The position numbers and the translations under genes are program-made. 53,530 nt of DNA from contig NZ_JACSKZ010000007.1 in NCBI RefSeq assembly GCF_018617875.1, positions 1 to 53,530 on the forward strand, read 5' to 3'. Position 1 is the stretch's first letter; each line of letters starts with the position of its first letter. The stretch is from Exiguobacterium algae (GTDB lineage: Bacteria; Bacillota; Bacilli; Exiguobacteriales; Exiguobacteriaceae). The notes beneath the pieces were generated by a model. It did no database searches. It was not told where the DNA came from and saw only the letters and a list, made by a program, of their open reading frames with translations. Shown here piece by piece: positions 22,158 to 34,138 of the stretch.

Positions 22158-22185
22158 ATCTTACCACGGCATGGTGAAAACACAA
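22158..22185 (-). promoter_or_regulatory. Candidate promoter of the nucleotidyltransferase gene
   Basis: An extended -10 (TGGTAAGAT, 22158-22166) with a weak -35 TTGTGT (22180-22185, 16-base spacer) lies in the U tract of the tuf terminator. The -35 match is poor. Confidence 0.35.
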
Positions 22186-22213
22186 AAAAGCAGCCCGCAA
22201 TATGCGGACTGCT
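22184..22213 (-). terminator. Intrinsic terminator of the str operon (after tuf)
   Basis: An 11-bp stem (AGCAGTCCGCA with TGCGGGCTGCT, one G-U pair) has a TAT loop and a following run of six Ts, 26 bases after the tuf stop. Confidence 0.93.
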
Positions 22214-22239
22214 TAAAGTTGTTCAGTTGAATCAATCGA

Positions 22240-23427
22240 TTACTCGATGATTTCTGTTACTGAACCAGCACCTACAGTACGGCCACCCTCACGGATAGAG
22301 AAACGTGTACCGTCTTCGATCGCGATTGTAGAAATCAATTCGACCGTCAACTCGATGTTGTCTCCTGGCATTACCATTTCAGTACCTTCTGGAAGGTGAA
22401 CGATACCTGTTACGTCAGTTGTACGGAAGTAGAACTGCGGGCGGTAGTTCGCGAAGAATGGCGTGTGACGGCCACCCTCTTCTTTAGAAAGAACGTAGAT
22501 TGATGCTTTGAATTTAGAGTGTGGTGTGATTGAACCTGGCTTAGCAAGTACTTGTCCACGCTCGATGTCGTCACGTGATACACCACGGAGAAGTGCACCG
22601 ATGTTGTCGCCAGCTTCAGCGTAGTCGAGAAGCTTACGGAACATCTCTACACCAGTACATACAGTTTTCTTAGTTTCTTCTGTAAGACCAACGATTTCAA
22701 CTTCGTCGTTGACGCGGAGAACACCACGCTCAACACGACCAGTCGCTACAGTACCACGACCAGTGATTGAGAATACGTCCTCAACAGGCATCATGAAGTC
22801 TTTATCTGTGTCACGAACTGGTTCTGGGATGTACTCATCAACAGCGTTCATGAGTTCCATAACTTTTTCTTCCCACTGAGCTTCACCGTTAAGTGCGCCA
22901 AGTGCAGAACCTTTGATTACAGGGAGGTCGTCGCCTGGGAAGTCGTATTCAGAAAGAAGTTCACGGATTTCCATCTCAACGAGTTCGAGGAGCTCTTCGT
23001 CGTCTACCATGTCAACTTTGTTCATGAAGACTACGATGTAAGGAACACCTACTTGACGTGAAAGAAGGATGTGCTCACGTGTTTGTGGCATTGGACCATC
23101 AGTTGCAGATACAACGAGGATCGCGCCGTCCATTTGAGCAGCACCAGTGATCATGTTTTTAACATAGTCAGCGTGTCCTGGGCAGTCAACGTGTGCGTAG
23201 TGACGCTTGTCAGTTTCGTACTCGATGTGAGCTGTTGCGATTGTGATACCGCGCTCGCGCTCTTCTGGAGCACCATCGATTTGGTCGAACTTAGTAGCTG
23301 TTTTCCCTTGTGCACGTGAAAGTACAGCAGAGATTGCTGCAGTCAAAGTTGTTTTACCGTGGTCAACGTGGCCAATTGTACCAATGTTAACGTGCGGCTT
23401 AGAACGGTCGAATTTTTCTTTACCCAT
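22240..23427 (-). CDS. tuf: Elongation factor Tu
   Basis: The 395-residue GTPase has the G1 motif GHVDHGKT (19-26), G3 [11 protein letters not shown]4 NKVD and SALGAL (G5 region). Domain II includes [14 protein letters not shown] and domain III ends VTEIIE. It delivers aminoacyl-tRNA to the ribosome. It is the last gene of the str operon, with a strong AGAGGAGG ribosome-binding site and its own terminator. A hairpin with an internal mini-ORF lies in the 113-base gap to fusA. Confidence 0.99.
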   Translation of the reverse strand: MGKEKFDRSKPHVNIGTIGHVDHGKTTLTAAISAVLSRAQGKTATKFDQIDGAPEERERGITIATAHIEYETDKRHYAHVDCPGHADYVKNMITGAAQMDGAILVVSATDGPMPQTREHILLSRQVGVPYIVVFMNKVDMVDDEELLELVEMEIRELLSEYDFPGDDLPVIKGSALGALNGEAQWEEKVMELMNAVDEYIPEPVRDTDKDFMMPVEDVFSITGRGTVATGRVERGVLRVNDEVEIVGLTEETKKTVCTGVEMFRKLLDYAEAGDNIGALLRGVSRDDIERGQVLAKPGSITPHSKFKASIYVLSKEEGGRHTPFFANYRPQFYFRTTDVTGIVHLPEGTEMVMPGDNIELTVELISTIAIEDGTRFSIREGGRTVGAGSVTEIIE

Positions 23428-23458
23428 TCTAGATTCCTCCTCTATTAAACGATTAGTT

Positions 23459-23494
23459 TTATTTAACTAGGAAGACGTAGGTTACTTTTAACAT
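23459..23494 (-). CDS. Possible 11-codon mini-ORF between fusA and tuf
   Basis: An ATG behind a near-perfect AAGGAGG opens a reading frame of 11 codons ([11 protein letters not shown]). Its ribosome-binding site and start codon lie inside the hairpin at 23470-23503. It resembles the layout of a leader peptide, but no function or conservation is known to me, and it may be fortuitous because the stem itself creates the GGAGG. Confidence 0.3.
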   Translation of the reverse strand: MLKVTYVFLVK

Positions 23495-23503
23495 ACGTCC
23501 TCC
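23470..23503 (-). repeat. Long hairpin between fusA and tuf
   Basis: GGAGGACGTA pairs with TACGTCTTCC (10 bp, one G-U); after one mismatch GTTA pairs with TAAC around an AAAG loop. No T run follows, so it is not an ordinary terminator. It may set the tuf:fusA ratio by processing or stability. Confidence 0.7.
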
Positions 23504-23540
23504 TTAGCTTACAACAATCAATCTAGCGATACAACCGTTA

Positions 23541-25619
23541 TTAGCCGTTCGCTTTTTTGACGATTTCTTCAGCAATTGATTTCGGTACTTCTTCGTAGTG
23601 ATCGAAGTGCATCGAGTACGTTCCGCGTCCTTGTGTACGTGAACGAAGTGATGTTGCGTAACCGAACATTTCTGAAAGTGGAATCATCGCTTTAACGACT
23701 TGTGCGTTACCGCGTGCTTCCATACCTTCTACGCGTCCACGGCGTGACGTGACGTCACCCATGATGTCACCCATGTATTCTTCTGGGATAACAACTTCAA
23801 CACGCATCATTGGCTCAAGGATGACAGCTTTCGCTTGGTCCTTAAGTTGTTTAACAGCCATCGAAGCAGCAACTTTAAACGCCATCTCGTTCGAGTCGAC
23901 ATCGTGATACGAACCGAATACGAGACGTGCTTTAACGTCTACTACTGGGTAACCAGCAAGGATACCGTTTTCGAGAGCTTCTTCGAGACCTGCTTGAACA
24001 GCTGGTACGTATTCACGTGGTACAACACCACCGACGATCTTGTTCTCGAACTCGAATCCAGCGCCTTCTTCGTTCGGCTCGAATTCTACGACAACGTGAC
24101 CGTACTGACCGCGTCCACCAGACTGACGAACGAATTTCGAATCGATCTTCGCAGCGCCACGGATTGTTTCACGGTAAGCAACTTGTGGTGCACCTACGTT
24201 AGCTTCTACTTTGAATTCGCGACGCATACGGTCAACGAGGATGTCAAGGTGAAGCTCACCCATACCAGAGATGATTGTTTGACCAGTCTCTTGGTTTGTT
24301 TCAGTGCGGAATGTTGGATCTTCTTCTGCGAGTTTAGCAAGAGCTTGACCCATCTTATCTTGGTCTGCTTTCGATTTAGGTTCGATTGCGACCGAGATAA
24401 CCGGTTCTGGGAACGTCATTGACTCGAGAACGATGTTATCTTTCTCAGAGCAAAGCGTGTCACCAGTAGTCGTGTCTTTGAAACCAACAGCAGCGGCGAT
24501 GTCACCAGCGTATACCATTGGGATTTCTTCACGGCTGTTTGCGTGCATTTGAAGGATACGACCGAGACGCTCACGCTTCCCTTTAGTCGAGTTCTTCACG
24601 TATGATCCCGCTTCAGCTGTACCAGAGTACACGCGGAAGAACGTCAATTTACCGACGTAAGGGTCAGTCATAACTTTGAACGCAAGTGCTGAGAATGGAG
24701 CATCGTCAGAAGGCTCACGTGTGATTTCTTCTTCTGTATCGAGGTTGATCCCTTTGATTGACTCTACATCAACTGGTGATGGGAGGTAATCAACAACAGC
24801 GTTAAGCATAAGCTGAACACCTTTGTTTTTGAAGGCAGAACCAACGAGTACAGGGTAGAATTCAACGCTAAGTGTCGCTTGACGGATTGCAGCTTTCAAT
24901 TCATCGATTGAAATTTCTTCACCCTCAAGGTACTTCATCATCAACTCTTCGTTGAAGTCAGCAACACCTTCGATCAATTGACCGCGAAGTTCTTCAGCTT
25001 GGTCAGCCATGTCAGCTGGGAAGCCATCTGTTACTTCGATGTCAGTACCGAGGTCGTTGTTGTACATGTAAGTCTTCATTTCAACGAGATCGATGATCCC
25101 TTTGAAATCGTCCTCTGCTCCGATTGGGAGTTGGATCGCGTAAGCGTTCGCTTGGAGGCGCTCATGAAGCGTCTTCACAGAGTACAAGAAGTCTGCGCCG
25201 ATTTTATCCATCTTGTTGACGAATACGACACGTGGTACACCATATGTCGTCGCTTGACGCCATACAGTTTCTGTTTGTGGTTCTACACCTGACTGAGCGT
25301 CAAGTACAGCAACCGCACCATCAAGTACACGGAGTGAACGTTCAACTTCTACAGTAAAGTCTACGTGTCCAGGTGTATCGATGATGTTTACACGGTGGCC
25401 ATTCCACTGTGCAGTTGTCGCAGCTGAAGTGATCGTGATTCCACGCTCTTGCTCCTGCTCCATCCAGTCCATTTGTGAAGCACCTTCGTGCGTTTCACCA
25501 ATTTTATGGATACGACCTGTGTAATAAAGAATACGTTCAGTTGTTGTCGTTTTACCGGCATCGATGTGAGCCATGATCCCGATGTTACGAGTATTCTTTA
25601 GGGAGAATTCTCTTGCCAT
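23541..25619 (-). CDS. fusA: Elongation factor G
   Basis: The 692-residue translocase GTPase has G1 AHIDAGKT (17-24), G2 with [11 protein letters not shown]3 DTPGHVDFT and G4 NKMDK. Domains II-V follow, with [10 protein letters not shown] and the C-terminal [18 protein letters not shown]. It is the target of fusidic acid. The start MAREFSLKN (25619) is chosen for family agreement and for GGAAGGAG upstream; an ATG at 25664 would add 15 alien residues. Confidence 0.99.
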   Translation of the reverse strand: MAREFSLKNTRNIGIMAHIDAGKTTTTERILYYTGRIHKIGETHEGASQMDWMEQEQERGITITSAATTAQWNGHRVNIIDTPGHVDFTVEVERSLRVLDGAVAVLDAQSGVEPQTETVWRQATTYGVPRVVFVNKMDKIGADFLYSVKTLHERLQANAYAIQLPIGAEDDFKGIIDLVEMKTYMYNNDLGTDIEVTDGFPADMADQAEELRGQLIEGVADFNEELMMKYLEGEEISIDELKAAIRQATLSVEFYPVLVGSAFKNKGVQLMLNAVVDYLPSPVDVESIKGINLDTEEEITREPSDDAPFSALAFKVMTDPYVGKLTFFRVYSGTAEAGSYVKNSTKGKRERLGRILQMHANSREEIPMVYAGDIAAAVGFKDTTTGDTLCSEKDNIVLESMTFPEPVISVAIEPKSKADQDKMGQALAKLAEEDPTFRTETNQETGQTIISGMGELHLDILVDRMRREFKVEANVGAPQVAYRETIRGAAKIDSKFVRQSGGRGQYGHVVVEFEPNEEGAGFEFENKIVGGVVPREYVPAVQAGLEEALENGILAGYPVVDVKARLVFGSYHDVDSNEMAFKVAASMAVKQLKDQAKAVILEPMMRVEVVIPEEYMGDIMGDVTSRRGRVEGMEARGNAQVVKAMIPLSEMFGYATSLRSRTQGRGTYSMHFDHYEEVPKSIAEEIVKKANG

Positions 25620-25650
25620 ACTGGGTATTCTCCTTCCGCATGTGTGATTT

Positions 25651-25668
25651 TCGTGTGCTGGCACACGA
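25651..25668 (-). repeat. Perfect hairpin in the fusA leader
   Basis: TCGTGTGC and GCACACGA pair with a CA centre, a near-palindrome that ends 20 bases before the fusA ribosome-binding site. It could affect fusA translation or mRNA ends. It is short but perfect. Confidence 0.65.
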
Positions 25669-25672
25669 TATG

Positions 25673-25678
25673 ATTATA
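25673..25678 (-). promoter_or_regulatory. Candidate internal -10 element before fusA
   Basis: A consensus TATAAT on the minus strand lies 54 bases before fusA, but no convincing -35 is seen at 16-18 bases. An internal fusA-tuf promoter is possible; alone the hexamer is weak evidence. Confidence 0.35.
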
Positions 25679-25683
25679 CCCGA

Positions 25684-25727
25684 AAGCCACTCCGTTAAGC
25701 CATGACTTGGCGGAACAGAGTGGGCTT
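25684..25727 (-). repeat. Hairpin after rpsG
   Basis: AAGCCCACTC pairs with GAGTGGCTT (9 bp, one bulged C), with a 25-base loop and only TTTC after it. It is a possible weak attenuator between rpsG and fusA. Confidence 0.55.
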
Positions 25728-25737
25728 TACGATTAAA

Positions 25738-26205
25738 TTACCAACGATAGTGAGCAAACGCTTTGTTTGCTTCTGCCATCTTATGCATGTCTTCGCGTTT
25801 CTTAACAGACGCACCAGTGTTGTTGGCTGCATCCATGATTTCGTTCGCGATACGTTGCTCCATCGTTTTTTCGTTGCGGAGACGAGCGTAGTTCACGAGG
25901 TAACGAAGACCAAGTGTCGTACGGCGCTCTGGACGAACTTCAACAGGAACTTGGTAGTTCGCTCCACCTACACGGCGTGCCTTAACTTCAAGTACAGGCA
26001 TGATGTTGTTCATTGCTTCTTCGAATACTTCCATAGGCTCTTTACCTGAACGTTCAGCAATGATGCCAAATGCGTTGTAAATGATTGTTTGGGCTGTACC
26101 TTTTTTACCGTCTAACATGACACGGTTAATGAGGCGAGTTACCAATTTCGAGTTGTAGATCGGATCTGCGATAACGTCACGACGTTCTGCACGGTTTTTA
26201 CGCAT
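25738..26205 (-). CDS. rpsG: 30S ribosomal protein S7 (uS7)
   Basis: The 155-residue protein has the S7 signature [17 protein letters not shown] (residues 14-30) and the beta-hairpin PVEVRPERR near 85. S7 nucleates the 30S head and, in E. coli, regulates the str operon. Its N-terminus (MRKNRAERR) is basic and about the usual length. Confidence 0.98.
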   Translation of the reverse strand: MRKNRAERRDVIADPIYNSKLVTRLINRVMLDGKKGTAQTIIYNAFGIIAERSGKEPMEVFEEAMNNIMPVLEVKARRVGGANYQVPVEVRPERRTTLGLRYLVNYARLRNEKTMEQRIANEIMDAANNTGASVKKREDMHKMAEANKAFAHYRW

Positions 26206-26253
26206 CCGAGTACCCTCCTTTCAAAGTTTCAATTGTAGTTTAGTTGGCGAGAA

Positions 26254-26676
26254 TTACTTCTTCGCAGCTTTCGGACGTTTCGTACCGTATTTAGAACGGC
26301 CTTGCATACGTCCGTCAACACCTGCAGTGTCAAGCGCACCACGAACGATGTGGTAACGTACCCCTGGTAAGTCTTTTACACGTCCTCCACGGATAAGAAC
26401 AACGCTGTGTTCTTGAAGGTTGTGGCCAATACCTGGGATGTACGCAGTCACTTCGATTTGGTTAGTCAAACGAACACGAGCATACTTACGAAGCGCCGAG
26501 TTCGGTTTCTTCGGAGTCATTGTACCAACACGTGTACAAACACCACGTTTTTGTGGTGAGCTCACGTTTGTTTGTGACTTGATGAAACTGTTGTAACCTT
26601 TGTTAAGTGCTGGAGAGTCAGATTTAACGACTTTCGATTTACGTCCTTTACGGACTAACTGGTTAATAGTAGGCAT
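26254..26676 (-). CDS. rpsL: 30S ribosomal protein S12 (uS12)
   Basis: The 140-residue decoding protein [16 protein letters not shown] has the loops [17 protein letters not shown] and [16 protein letters not shown]. The streptomycin-determining lysines in PKKPNS and GRVKD are the sensitive wild-type residues. It is the first gene of the str operon because the L7Ae-like gene that precedes it in Bacillus is absent. Confidence 0.98.
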   Translation of the reverse strand: MPTINQLVRKGRKSKVVKSDSPALNKGYNSFIKSQTNVSSPQKRGVCTRVGTMTPKKPNSALRKYARVRLTNQIEVTAYIPGIGHNLQEHSVVLIRGGRVKDLPGVRYHIVRGALDTAGVDGRMQGRSKYGTKRPKAAKK

Positions 26677-26925
26677 CTTTGAAGATCCTCCCTTCCTGAA
26701 TGTTGCTATTTTCTAGTCCCACCGACCCGGGTGGTTCATTTAAGGTCATAACGAAACGCTTTTACGAGGCGTAGGCATTCCATGACCTCGCAAAAACGTG
26801 AGTTATACCTTGAAAAGTGGCAATAATAGCAGCCAAACCTTCCCGAAGAAAGATCGGATGGACGTCCAAGTAGCTTGCCGACTGCTGGACATCGTTGTCA
26901 GTGACAACAACCGATTGGCGGCACT
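26677..26925 (-). promoter_or_regulatory. Structured leader of the str operon
   Basis: The roughly 250-nt leader has three clear inverted repeats on the minus strand: GTTGTC/GACAAC (26894-26908), CGAGG/CCTCG (26765-26790) and CCACC/GGTGG (26719-26734), plus the palindrome TGGACGTCCA (26859-26868). I see no ORF longer than a few codons with a ribosome-binding site. It occupies the place where Bacillus has the L7Ae-like gene (ybxF/rplGB). Confidence 0.55.
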
Positions 26926-26930
26926 AAATC

Positions 26931-26959
26931 ATAGTAGCACCGCCAACCTATGCTGTCAA
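26931..26959 (-). promoter_or_regulatory. Sigma-A promoter of the str operon
   Basis: The -35 TTGACA (26954-26959) and -10 TACTAT (26931-26936) have a 17-base spacer, beginning 9 bases beyond the rpoC stop. Confidence 0.87.
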
Positions 26960-26967
26960 GACGTATT

Positions 26968-29900
26968 TTATTCGACAATCGTATCCTCGAGGGCAACAGG
27001 CGCCTCTTCTTCTTCGATTTCGACATCGCGGTAAACCGCCATCCCAGTACCAGCCGGAACGAGTTTCCCGATGATGACGTTCTCTTTGAGTCCAAGGAGA
27101 TAGTCGCGTTTTCCTTTGATTGCTGCATCTGTCAAGACGCGTGTCGTTTCCTGGAACGAAGCGGCCGAGAGGAACGAGTCTGTCTCAAGCGACGCTTTCG
27201 TGATTCCGAGAAGGACTGGTTTCGCAGTCGCTGGACGTTTACCGTCTCGAAGTGCATCCTTACATGCCTCTTTGAAGACGCTGATGTCAACGAGCGAACC
27301 TGGGAGAAGCGGTGTGTCACCTGACTCGATGACTTTGACGCGACGAAGCATTTGGCGAACCATAACTTCGACGTGCTTATCTCCGATTTCTACCCCTTGC
27401 ATCCGGTATACTTTTTGAACTTCCTGGAGAAGGTAGTTCTGTACGCCAGATACACCACGGACAGCGAGCAATTCTTTTGGATCGATCGAACCTTCAGTGA
27501 AGACTTCACCAGCTTCTACCGTATCACCGATTTGAACGCGGAGACGGGCTCCGAATGGAATCGTGTACGAGCGAGTCTCGCTAAGTCCTTCAACTGTGAG
27601 TTCACGTTTATCACGTGACTCTGTGAAGTCGATGACCGTACCGGCGATTTCCGAGATGACCGCTTGACCTTTCGGGTTACGGGCCTCGAATACCTCTTGG
27701 ATACGCGGAAGACCTTGTGTGATATCGTCTCCGGCAACCCCACCTGTGTGGAACGTACGCATTGTAAGCTGTGTTCCTGGCTCACCGATTGATTGCGCGG
27801 CGATGATACCGACTGCTTCTCCGACTTCAACGTTTGATCCAGTCGCCAAGTTACGTCCGTAACACTTCTTACATACGCCGTGTGACGTGTTACATGTGAA
27901 GGCTGTACGGATTTCTACCTGTTCGATTCCCGCATCGACGATGTCGCGTGCGAGTTCTTCTGTGATCAACTCGTTTTTGTCGACGATGACGTTACCTGAT
28001 TCAGGATGCGTCACCGTTTCGAATGCTGTACGGCCGACAAGACGGTCGTACAATCCTTCGATTTCTTCCGTACCTTCGCGGAGGGCAGACACGCGGATTC
28101 CACGGTCTGTTCCACAATCTTCTTCACGGATGATGACATCTTGCGCGACGTCAACGAGACGACGTGTCAAGTAACCTGAGTCGGCTGTCTTCAAGGCTGT
28201 ATCGGCAAGACCTTTACGAGCCCCGTGAGTTGAGATGAAGTACTCTTGAACCGTCAGACCTTCACGGAACGACGATTTGATTGGAAGTTCGATGATGCGA
28301 CCAGATGGAGCGGCCATCAAACCACGCATACCCGCAAGCTGCGTAAAGTTAGAGGCGTTACCACGGGCACCTGAGTCAGACATCATGAAGATCGGGTTCA
28401 AGCGGTTGAGGGATTTCATCAATCGAGATTGAATTTCATCCTTCGCTTCGTTCCAAGCACGTACGACGCGCTCGTAACGCTCATCTTCAGTGATGAGACC
28501 ACGACGGAACGACTTCATGATTTGGTCGACTTGTTTTTGTGCTTCATCAAGAATTTCTTGTTTGTCCGGAAGTACGATGATATCGGCGATACCGACCGTC
28601 ACACCCGCTTTTGTCGAATGTTTGAAGCCGAGATCTTTCATCCGGTCAAGCATGCGGCTCGTTTCAGTCGTTTCAAACTTCTGGAACACTTCCGCGATGA
28701 CTTTTCCAAGGAATCCTTTTTTGAACGGCTCGATGAGAGGACGTGATGCGATTTCTTCCGCAACGTTCGCCCCTTTGTCGATGAAGTACTTGTCAGGCGT
28801 TGCTTCCTGCAAGTTTTGCATCGTCGGTTCGTTCAAGTATGGGAACGTGTTTGGCAAGATTTCGTTGAAGATCATCTTACCAACTGTTGTGATGAGTAAT
28901 TTTTCGTTTTGCTCTTCTGTGAATGTCGGGTTGTTGAGCGTACGTGCCGGAAGTGCCACACGCGAGTGCAAGTGGACATATCCGTTTTGGTAGGCAATCA
29001 ACGCCTCGTTAACATTCGAGAACACTTTCCCTTGACCGATGGCATCGTCGCGTTCAAGCGAGATGTAGTAGTTACCGAGGACCATATCCTGCGATGGTGT
29101 AACAACCGGTTTTCCATCTTTCGGGTTCAAGATGTTCTGTGCAGCGAGCATGAGAAGGCGTGCTTCCGCTTGTGCTTCTGCCGAAAGCGGAACGTGGACT
29201 GCCATTTGGTCACCATCGAAGTCGGCGTTATACGCTGTACATACGAGTGGGTGAAGGCGAATCGCACGACCTTCAACAAGAATTGGTTCGAATGCCTGGA
29301 TACCGAGACGGTGAAGTGTCGGGGCACGGTTCAAGAGAACCGGATGCTCACGAATGACTTCTTCAAGGACGCCCCAGATTTCCGGTTGCATCTTTTCAAT
29401 CTTGCGTTTCGCGTTCTTGATGTTTGAAGCGATGCCGCGACCGACAAGCTCTTTCATCACGAACGGTTTGAAGAGCTCAAGTGCCATCTCTTTCGGAAGA
29501 CCACACTGATACATCTTCAAGTTCGGTCCGACGACGATAACCGAACGTCCTGAGTAGTCGACCCGTTTACCAAGAAGGTTTTGACGGAAACGACCTTGTT
29601 TCCCTTTCAACATGTGTGAAAGCGATTTGAGCGGACGGTTACCAGGACCTGTTACCGGACGACCACGACGACCATTGTCGATGAGGGCGTCAACCGCTTC
29701 TTGAAGCATACGCTTCTCGTTTTGCACGATGATGTTCGGCGCGCCGAGGTCGAGCAAACGTTTGAGACGGTTGTTCCGGTTGATGACTCGACGATATAAA
29801 TCGTTCAAGTCAGATGTCGCAAAGCGTCCACCGTCGAGCTGTACCATCGGGCGAAGCTCTGGTGGAATGACAGGAAGCACTTCAAGGATCATCCAATCCG

Positions 29901-30567
29901 GATTGTTTCCTGAAGTAAAGAACGCATCGAGTACTTCAAGTCGTTTGATCGCACGTGTACGACGTTGACCTTGTACTGTCTTCAATTCTTCACGAAGCTC
30001 GCTCACTTCTTTTTCAAGATTGACATCTTGGAGGAGCGTGCGAATCGCTTCAGCACCCATGTCTGCTTTGAAGTCGCTACCGTATTTCTCACGATAGAGA
30101 CGGAACTCTTTTTCCGAGAGAAGTTGTTTCTTCTCGAGCGGTGTGTCACCTGGCTCTGTCACGACGTACGACGCGAAGTAAATGACTTCTTCAAGCGCAC
30201 GTGGTGACATGTCGAGAACAAGCCCCATACGGCTTGGAATCCCTTTAAAGTACCAGATATGCGAAACTGGTGCCGCGAGCTCAATATGGCCCATTCGCTC
30301 GCGACGCACTTTCGCTTTCGTCACTTCAACGCCACAACGGTCACAAATGACTCCTTTATAACGGATTCGTTTGTACTTCCCGCAGTAACATTCCCAGTCT
30401 TTTGTTGGACCGAAGATTCGTTCACAGAATAATCCGTCCTTCTCTGGTTTAAGTGTACGATAGTTGATCGTTTCCGGCTTTTTGACTTCGCCGTAAGACC
30501 ACGAACGGATCTTTTCGGACGAAGCCAAGCCGATTTTCATATATTCAAATCGATTAACATCTACCAA
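26968..30567 (-). CDS. rpoC: DNA-directed RNA polymerase subunit beta'
   Basis: The 1199-residue catalytic subunit has an N-terminal zinc ribbon with Cys60, Cys62, Cys75 and Cys78. The active-site motif [12 protein letters not shown] lies near residue 450 and a second zinc site near 810-900 (CGTDRG and [11 protein letters not shown]). The trigger-loop region follows. The start is TTG behind GGGAGG (30567), matching the MxDVN...F N-terminus of Bacillus RpoC. It follows rpoB by 22 bases. Confidence 0.99.
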   Translation of the reverse strand: MVDVNRFEYMKIGLASSEKIRSWSYGEVKKPETINYRTLKPEKDGLFCERIFGPTKDWECYCGKYKRIRYKGVICDRCGVEVTKAKVRRERMGHIELAAPVSHIWYFKGIPSRMGLVLDMSPRALEEVIYFASYVVTEPGDTPLEKKQLLSEKEFRLYREKYGSDFKADMGAEAIRTLLQDVNLEKEVSELREELKTVQGQRRTRAIKRLEVLDAFFTSGNNPDWMILEVLPVIPPELRPMVQLDGGRFATSDLNDLYRRVINRNNRLKRLLDLGAPNIIVQNEKRMLQEAVDALIDNGRRGRPVTGPGNRPLKSLSHMLKGKQGRFRQNLLGKRVDYSGRSVIVVGPNLKMYQCGLPKEMALELFKPFVMKELVGRGIASNIKNAKRKIEKMQPEIWGVLEEVIREHPVLLNRAPTLHRLGIQAFEPILVEGRAIRLHPLVCTAYNADFDGDQMAVHVPLSAEAQAEARLLMLAAQNILNPKDGKPVVTPSQDMVLGNYYISLERDDAIGQGKVFSNVNEALIAYQNGYVHLHSRVALPARTLNNPTFTEEQNEKLLITTVGKMIFNEILPNTFPYLNEPTMQNLQEATPDKYFIDKGANVAEEIASRPLIEPFKKGFLGKVIAEVFQKFETTETSRMLDRMKDLGFKHSTKAGVTVGIADIIVLPDKQEILDEAQKQVDQIMKSFRRGLITEDERYERVVRAWNEAKDEIQSRLMKSLNRLNPIFMMSDSGARGNASNFTQLAGMRGLMAAPSGRIIELPIKSSFREGLTVQEYFISTHGARKGLADTALKTADSGYLTRRLVDVAQDVIIREEDCGTDRGIRVSALREGTEEIEGLYDRLVGRTAFETVTHPESGNVIVDKNELITEELARDIVDAGIEQVEIRTAFTCNTSHGVCKKCYGRNLATGSNVEVGEAVGIIAAQSIGEPGTQLTMRTFHTGGVAGDDITQGLPRIQEVFEARNPKGQAVISEIAGTVIDFTESRDKRELTVEGLSETRSYTIPFGARLRVQIGDTVEAGEVFTEGSIDPKELLAVRGVSGVQNYLLQEVQKVYRMQGVEIGDKHVEVMVRQMLRRVKVIESGDTPLLPGSLVDISVFKEACKDALRDGKRPATAKPVLLGITKASLETDSFLSAASFQETTRVLTDAAIKGKRDYLLGLKENVIIGKLVPAGTGMAVYRDVEIEEEEAPVALEDTIVE

Positions 30568-30589
30568 GGGGCCGACCTCCCTTTTCGCC

Positions 30590-33500
30590 TTATTCCTCTT
30601 CCGTAACAGTCGGTTGAACGACTTGTTCTAACGCCGATGTTGCGTTCGGGATGTTGTCGTCATCTTCATCTTTCATTTCGACTTCTTCATCATCCGCTGA
30701 CATCATCTTGACTTCCATACCAAGTGCTTGAAGCTCTTTGATCAAGACGCGGAATGATTCAGGAACGCCCGCTTTCGGAACGCTCTCGCCTTTCACAATC
30801 GCTTCGTATGCTTTCACACGACCGACTGTGTCATCCGACTTGATCGTTAAGATTTCTTGGAGCGTGTAGGCTGCGCCATACGCTTCAAGAGCCCAAACTT
30901 CCATCTCACCGAAGCGCTGACCACCGAACTGTGCTTTACCACCGAGCGGTTGTTGCGTAACGAGTGAGTATGGTCCTGTCGAACGAGCGTGAAGTTTGTC
31001 GTCTACCATGTGCGCAAGTTTGATCATGTACATGACACCGACTGAAACACGGTTATCGAACGGTTCACCCGTACGACCGTCATAAAGGCGCGTTTTCGCA
31101 TCTTTATCCATACCGGCTTCTTCAATCGTTGACCATACATCTTCCTCACGCGCACCATCGAATACAGGTGTTGCCACTTTGATGCCGAGCTTCTTCGCCG
31201 CCATACCAAGGTGGAGTTCGAGCACCTGCCCGATGTTCATACGCGATGGTACCCCTAGTGGGTTGAGCATGATGTCAACCGGTGTACCGTCAGGCATGAA
31301 TGGCATATCCTCTTCAGGGAGAATCCGCGAGATAACACCTTTGTTACCGTGACGTCCCGCCATCTTATCCCCTTCGTGAATCTTACGTTTTTGAACGATA
31401 TAGACACGGACCATTTGGTTAACACCTGGAGACAATTCGTCACCGTTTTCACGGTCGAACACTTTGACATCCAAGATGATTCCGTCTCCACCGTTTGGTA
31501 CGCGAAGTGATGTATCACGTACTTCACGTGCCTTCTCACCGAAGATTGCGTGCAAGAGGCGCTCTTCCGCCGTCAATTCAGTTACACCTTTAGGCGTTAC
31601 TTTACCAACGAGGATGTCACCATCTTTTACTTCTGCTCCGATGCGGATGATTCCGCGGTCGTCCAAGTTACGAAGTGCATCATCACCGACGTTTGGAATA
31701 TCACGCGTGATTTCCTCTGGTCCGAGCTTCGTATCGCGTGATTCTGACTCGTATTCTTCGATGTGGATCGAAGTATACACGTCATCTTTCACGAGACGTT
31801 CGCTCATGATGATCGCATCCTCATAGTTGTAACCGTCCCATGTCATGAAGGCGACGACGACGTTACGGCCGAGCGCGAGCTCACCCATATCCATCGACGG
31901 ACCGTCTGCAAGGATTTCTCCTTTTTCGACACGGTCGCCAGCCGAGATGATCGGTTTCTGGTTATAGCATGTCCCTTGGTTAGAACGGACATATTTCTGA
32001 AGTTTGTAGCGGTCCAGGTTACCTGAAACCTCTGAGCCGTTTACGTCTGACGTACGACGGATCAAGATTTCACGGGCTGTGACGCGTTCTACGACACCTG
32101 GGTATTTCGCAACGATTGCTGCCCCAGAGTCTTTTGCAGATACATACTCCATTCCGGTACCGACAATCGGTGAATCCGGTTGAAGAAGCGGTACTGCCTG
32201 ACGTTGCATGTTTGCTCCCATGAGGGCACGGTTCGAGTCATCATTCTCTAAGAACGGGATACATGCAGTCGCAGCAGAAACAACCTGTTTCGGCGAGACG
32301 TCCATGTAATCGACTCGACTTGGCTCAACTGACAAGTTTTGTCCGCGGAAGCGGCAAAGAACTTGTTCGTTCGCAAAGTGACCTTCTTCTGTGAGCGGCA
32401 TGTTTGCCTGTGCGACGACGTAGAGGTCTTCCTCGTCTGCTGTCATATATTGAATTTCGCTCGTGACAAGACCTGTTTCCGGGTCGACGCGACGATATGG
32501 TGCTTCGATGAAACCGTACTCGTTCACTTTCGCATAAGACGAGAGTGAGTTGATGAGTCCGATGTTCGGTCCCTCTGGTGTTTCGATTGGACACATCCGA
32601 CCGTAGTGCGAATAGTGAACGTCTCGAACTTCGAAGCCGGCACGCTCACGCGTCAAACCACCCGGTCCAAGTGCAGAGAGACGACGTTTGTGCGTCAACT
32701 CGGCAAGCGGGTTCGTTTGGTCCATGAACTGTGACAACTGCGAGCTACCGAAGAACTCTTTAAGCGATGCAATAACAGGGCGGATGTTGATCAGCGCCTG
32801 TGGTGTGATTGCATTTTGATCCTGAATCGACATACGTTCTTTTACAACACGTTCCATACGGGAAAGCCCGATCCGGAATTGGTTTTGGAGAAGTTCTCCG
32901 ACTGAACGAAGACGACGGTTTCCTAAGTGGTCGATGTCATCTGTTGTTCCGACTTCGTGAAGTAAGTTAAAGAAGTAGTTGATTGACGCGATAATATCAG
33001 CTGGTGTAATGTGCTTGACACTACGGTCGATATTACCGTTCCCAATAATGTTTAGGATGCGTTCTCCGTCTGGATCGTCCGGTGAAATGACTTTAATAGA
33101 CTGAAGACCGAATGGTTCACCTTCAGCGACACCACCGTGTGGTTCTGCATCCATGTAGCCGAGACCGTTTTCCAAGTGTGGAAGGATACGATCCAAGTTA
33201 CGACGGTCGAGGACTGTTCCTGCTTCCGCAAGAACTTCCCCTGTTTCCGGGTCAACGAGCGTTTCCGCTAATTTTTGACCGAACAAACGGTTCTTAAGAT
33301 GAAGTTTCTTGTTCATCTTATAGCGACCGACATTCGCCAAGTCATAGCGCTTCGGATCGAAGAAACGTGACACGAGAAGTGACTTCGCGTTCTCTACCGT
33401 TGGTGGTTCACCAGGGCGGAGGCGTTCGTAAATCTCAATCAACGCTTTCTCTGTTGACTCCGTGTTATCTTTTTCAAGGGTATTGCGAAGATATTCGTCA

Positions 33501-34138
33501 TCCCCGAGAAGGTCGATAATTTCTTGGTCCGTACCGAATCCGAGGGCACGCAACAACACCGTTACCGGAATCTTACGGGTACGGTCAATACGAACATAAA
33601 CGATATCTTTAGCGTCTGTCTCGAGTTCGAGCCAAGCACCACGGTTCGGGATGACTGTTGCGCCAAATCCACGCTTACCGTTTTTATCGAGTTTGGCGTT
33701 ATAGTACACGCTCGGTGAACGTACAAGCTGGGAAACGATGACGCGTTCTGCACCATTGATGATAAACGTTCCCGATTCTGTCATGAGCGGGAAATCCCCC
33801 ATGAACACTTCTTGTTCTTTGAGCTCGCCTGTCTCTTTGTTTTGGAGACGTACTTTTACGCGCAATGGCGCAGAGTAAGTAACGTCGCGCTCCTTCGATT
33901 CATCGATCGAATACTTCGGCTCGCTGAGCGAGTAATCGATGAACTCCAATACGAGGTTTCCAGTGAAATCGGAAATCGGCGAAATGTCCGTAAACATCTC
34001 CTTCAATCCCTCACGTAAGAACCACTCATAAGAAGCAGTTTGAATTTCAATCAAATTCGGAAGCTCTAAAACCTCACTGATACGGGCATAGCTTCTTCTC
34101 TGACGGTGACGACCGTACTGAACAAGTTGACCAGTCAA
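30590..34138 (-). CDS. rpoB: DNA-directed RNA polymerase subunit beta
   Basis: The 1182-residue subunit starts [20 protein letters not shown] from a TTG at 34138, as the homologous Bacillus protein does; a GTG 9 bases upstream (34147) is the alternative. The rifampicin region [20 protein letters not shown] followed by [11 protein letters not shown] is wild type. It ends in an acidic tail ([16 protein letters not shown]). The DNA-binding segment [13 protein letters not shown] is present. It has its own strong promoter. Confidence 0.98.
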   Translation of the reverse strand: MTGQLVQYGRHRQRRSYARISEVLELPNLIEIQTASYEWFLREGLKEMFTDISPISDFTGNLVLEFIDYSLSEPKYSIDESKERDVTYSAPLRVKVRLQNKETGELKEQEVFMGDFPLMTESGTFIINGAERVIVSQLVRSPSVYYNAKLDKNGKRGFGATVIPNRGAWLELETDAKDIVYVRIDRTRKIPVTVLLRALGFGTDQEIIDLLGDDEYLRNTLEKDNTESTEKALIEIYERLRPGEPPTVENAKSLLVSRFFDPKRYDLANVGRYKMNKKLHLKNRLFGQKLAETLVDPETGEVLAEAGTVLDRRNLDRILPHLENGLGYMDAEPHGGVAEGEPFGLQSIKVISPDDPDGERILNIIGNGNIDRSVKHITPADIIASINYFFNLLHEVGTTDDIDHLGNRRLRSVGELLQNQFRIGLSRMERVVKERMSIQDQNAITPQALINIRPVIASLKEFFGSSQLSQFMDQTNPLAELTHKRRLSALGPGGLTRERAGFEVRDVHYSHYGRMCPIETPEGPNIGLINSLSSYAKVNEYGFIEAPYRRVDPETGLVTSEIQYMTADEEDLYVVAQANMPLTEEGHFANEQVLCRFRGQNLSVEPSRVDYMDVSPKQVVSAATACIPFLENDDSNRALMGANMQRQAVPLLQPDSPIVGTGMEYVSAKDSGAAIVAKYPGVVERVTAREILIRRTSDVNGSEVSGNLDRYKLQKYVRSNQGTCYNQKPIISAGDRVEKGEILADGPSMDMGELALGRNVVVAFMTWDGYNYEDAIIMSERLVKDDVYTSIHIEEYESESRDTKLGPEEITRDIPNVGDDALRNLDDRGIIRIGAEVKDGDILVGKVTPKGVTELTAEERLLHAIFGEKAREVRDTSLRVPNGGDGIILDVKVFDRENGDELSPGVNQMVRVYIVQKRKIHEGDKMAGRHGNKGVISRILPEEDMPFMPDGTPVDIMLNPLGVPSRMNIGQVLELHLGMAAKKLGIKVATPVFDGAREEDVWSTIEEAGMDKDAKTRLYDGRTGEPFDNRVSVGVMYMIKLAHMVDDKLHARSTGPYSLVTQQPLGGKAQFGGQRFGEMEVWALEAYGAAYTLQEILTIKSDDTVGRVKAYEAIVKGESVPKAGVPESFRVLIKELQALGMEVKMMSADDEEVEMKDEDDDNIPNATSALEQVVQPTVTEEE

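Noticed and set aside
23835-24422. 195-codon open frame on the plus strand opposite fusA
   Set aside because: Shadow of fusA, Cys/Phe-rich composition typical of reverse-frame reading, no start signal.
28490-28993. 167-codon open frame on the plus strand opposite rpoC
   Set aside because: Antisense shadow of rpoC with no ribosome-binding site or family match.
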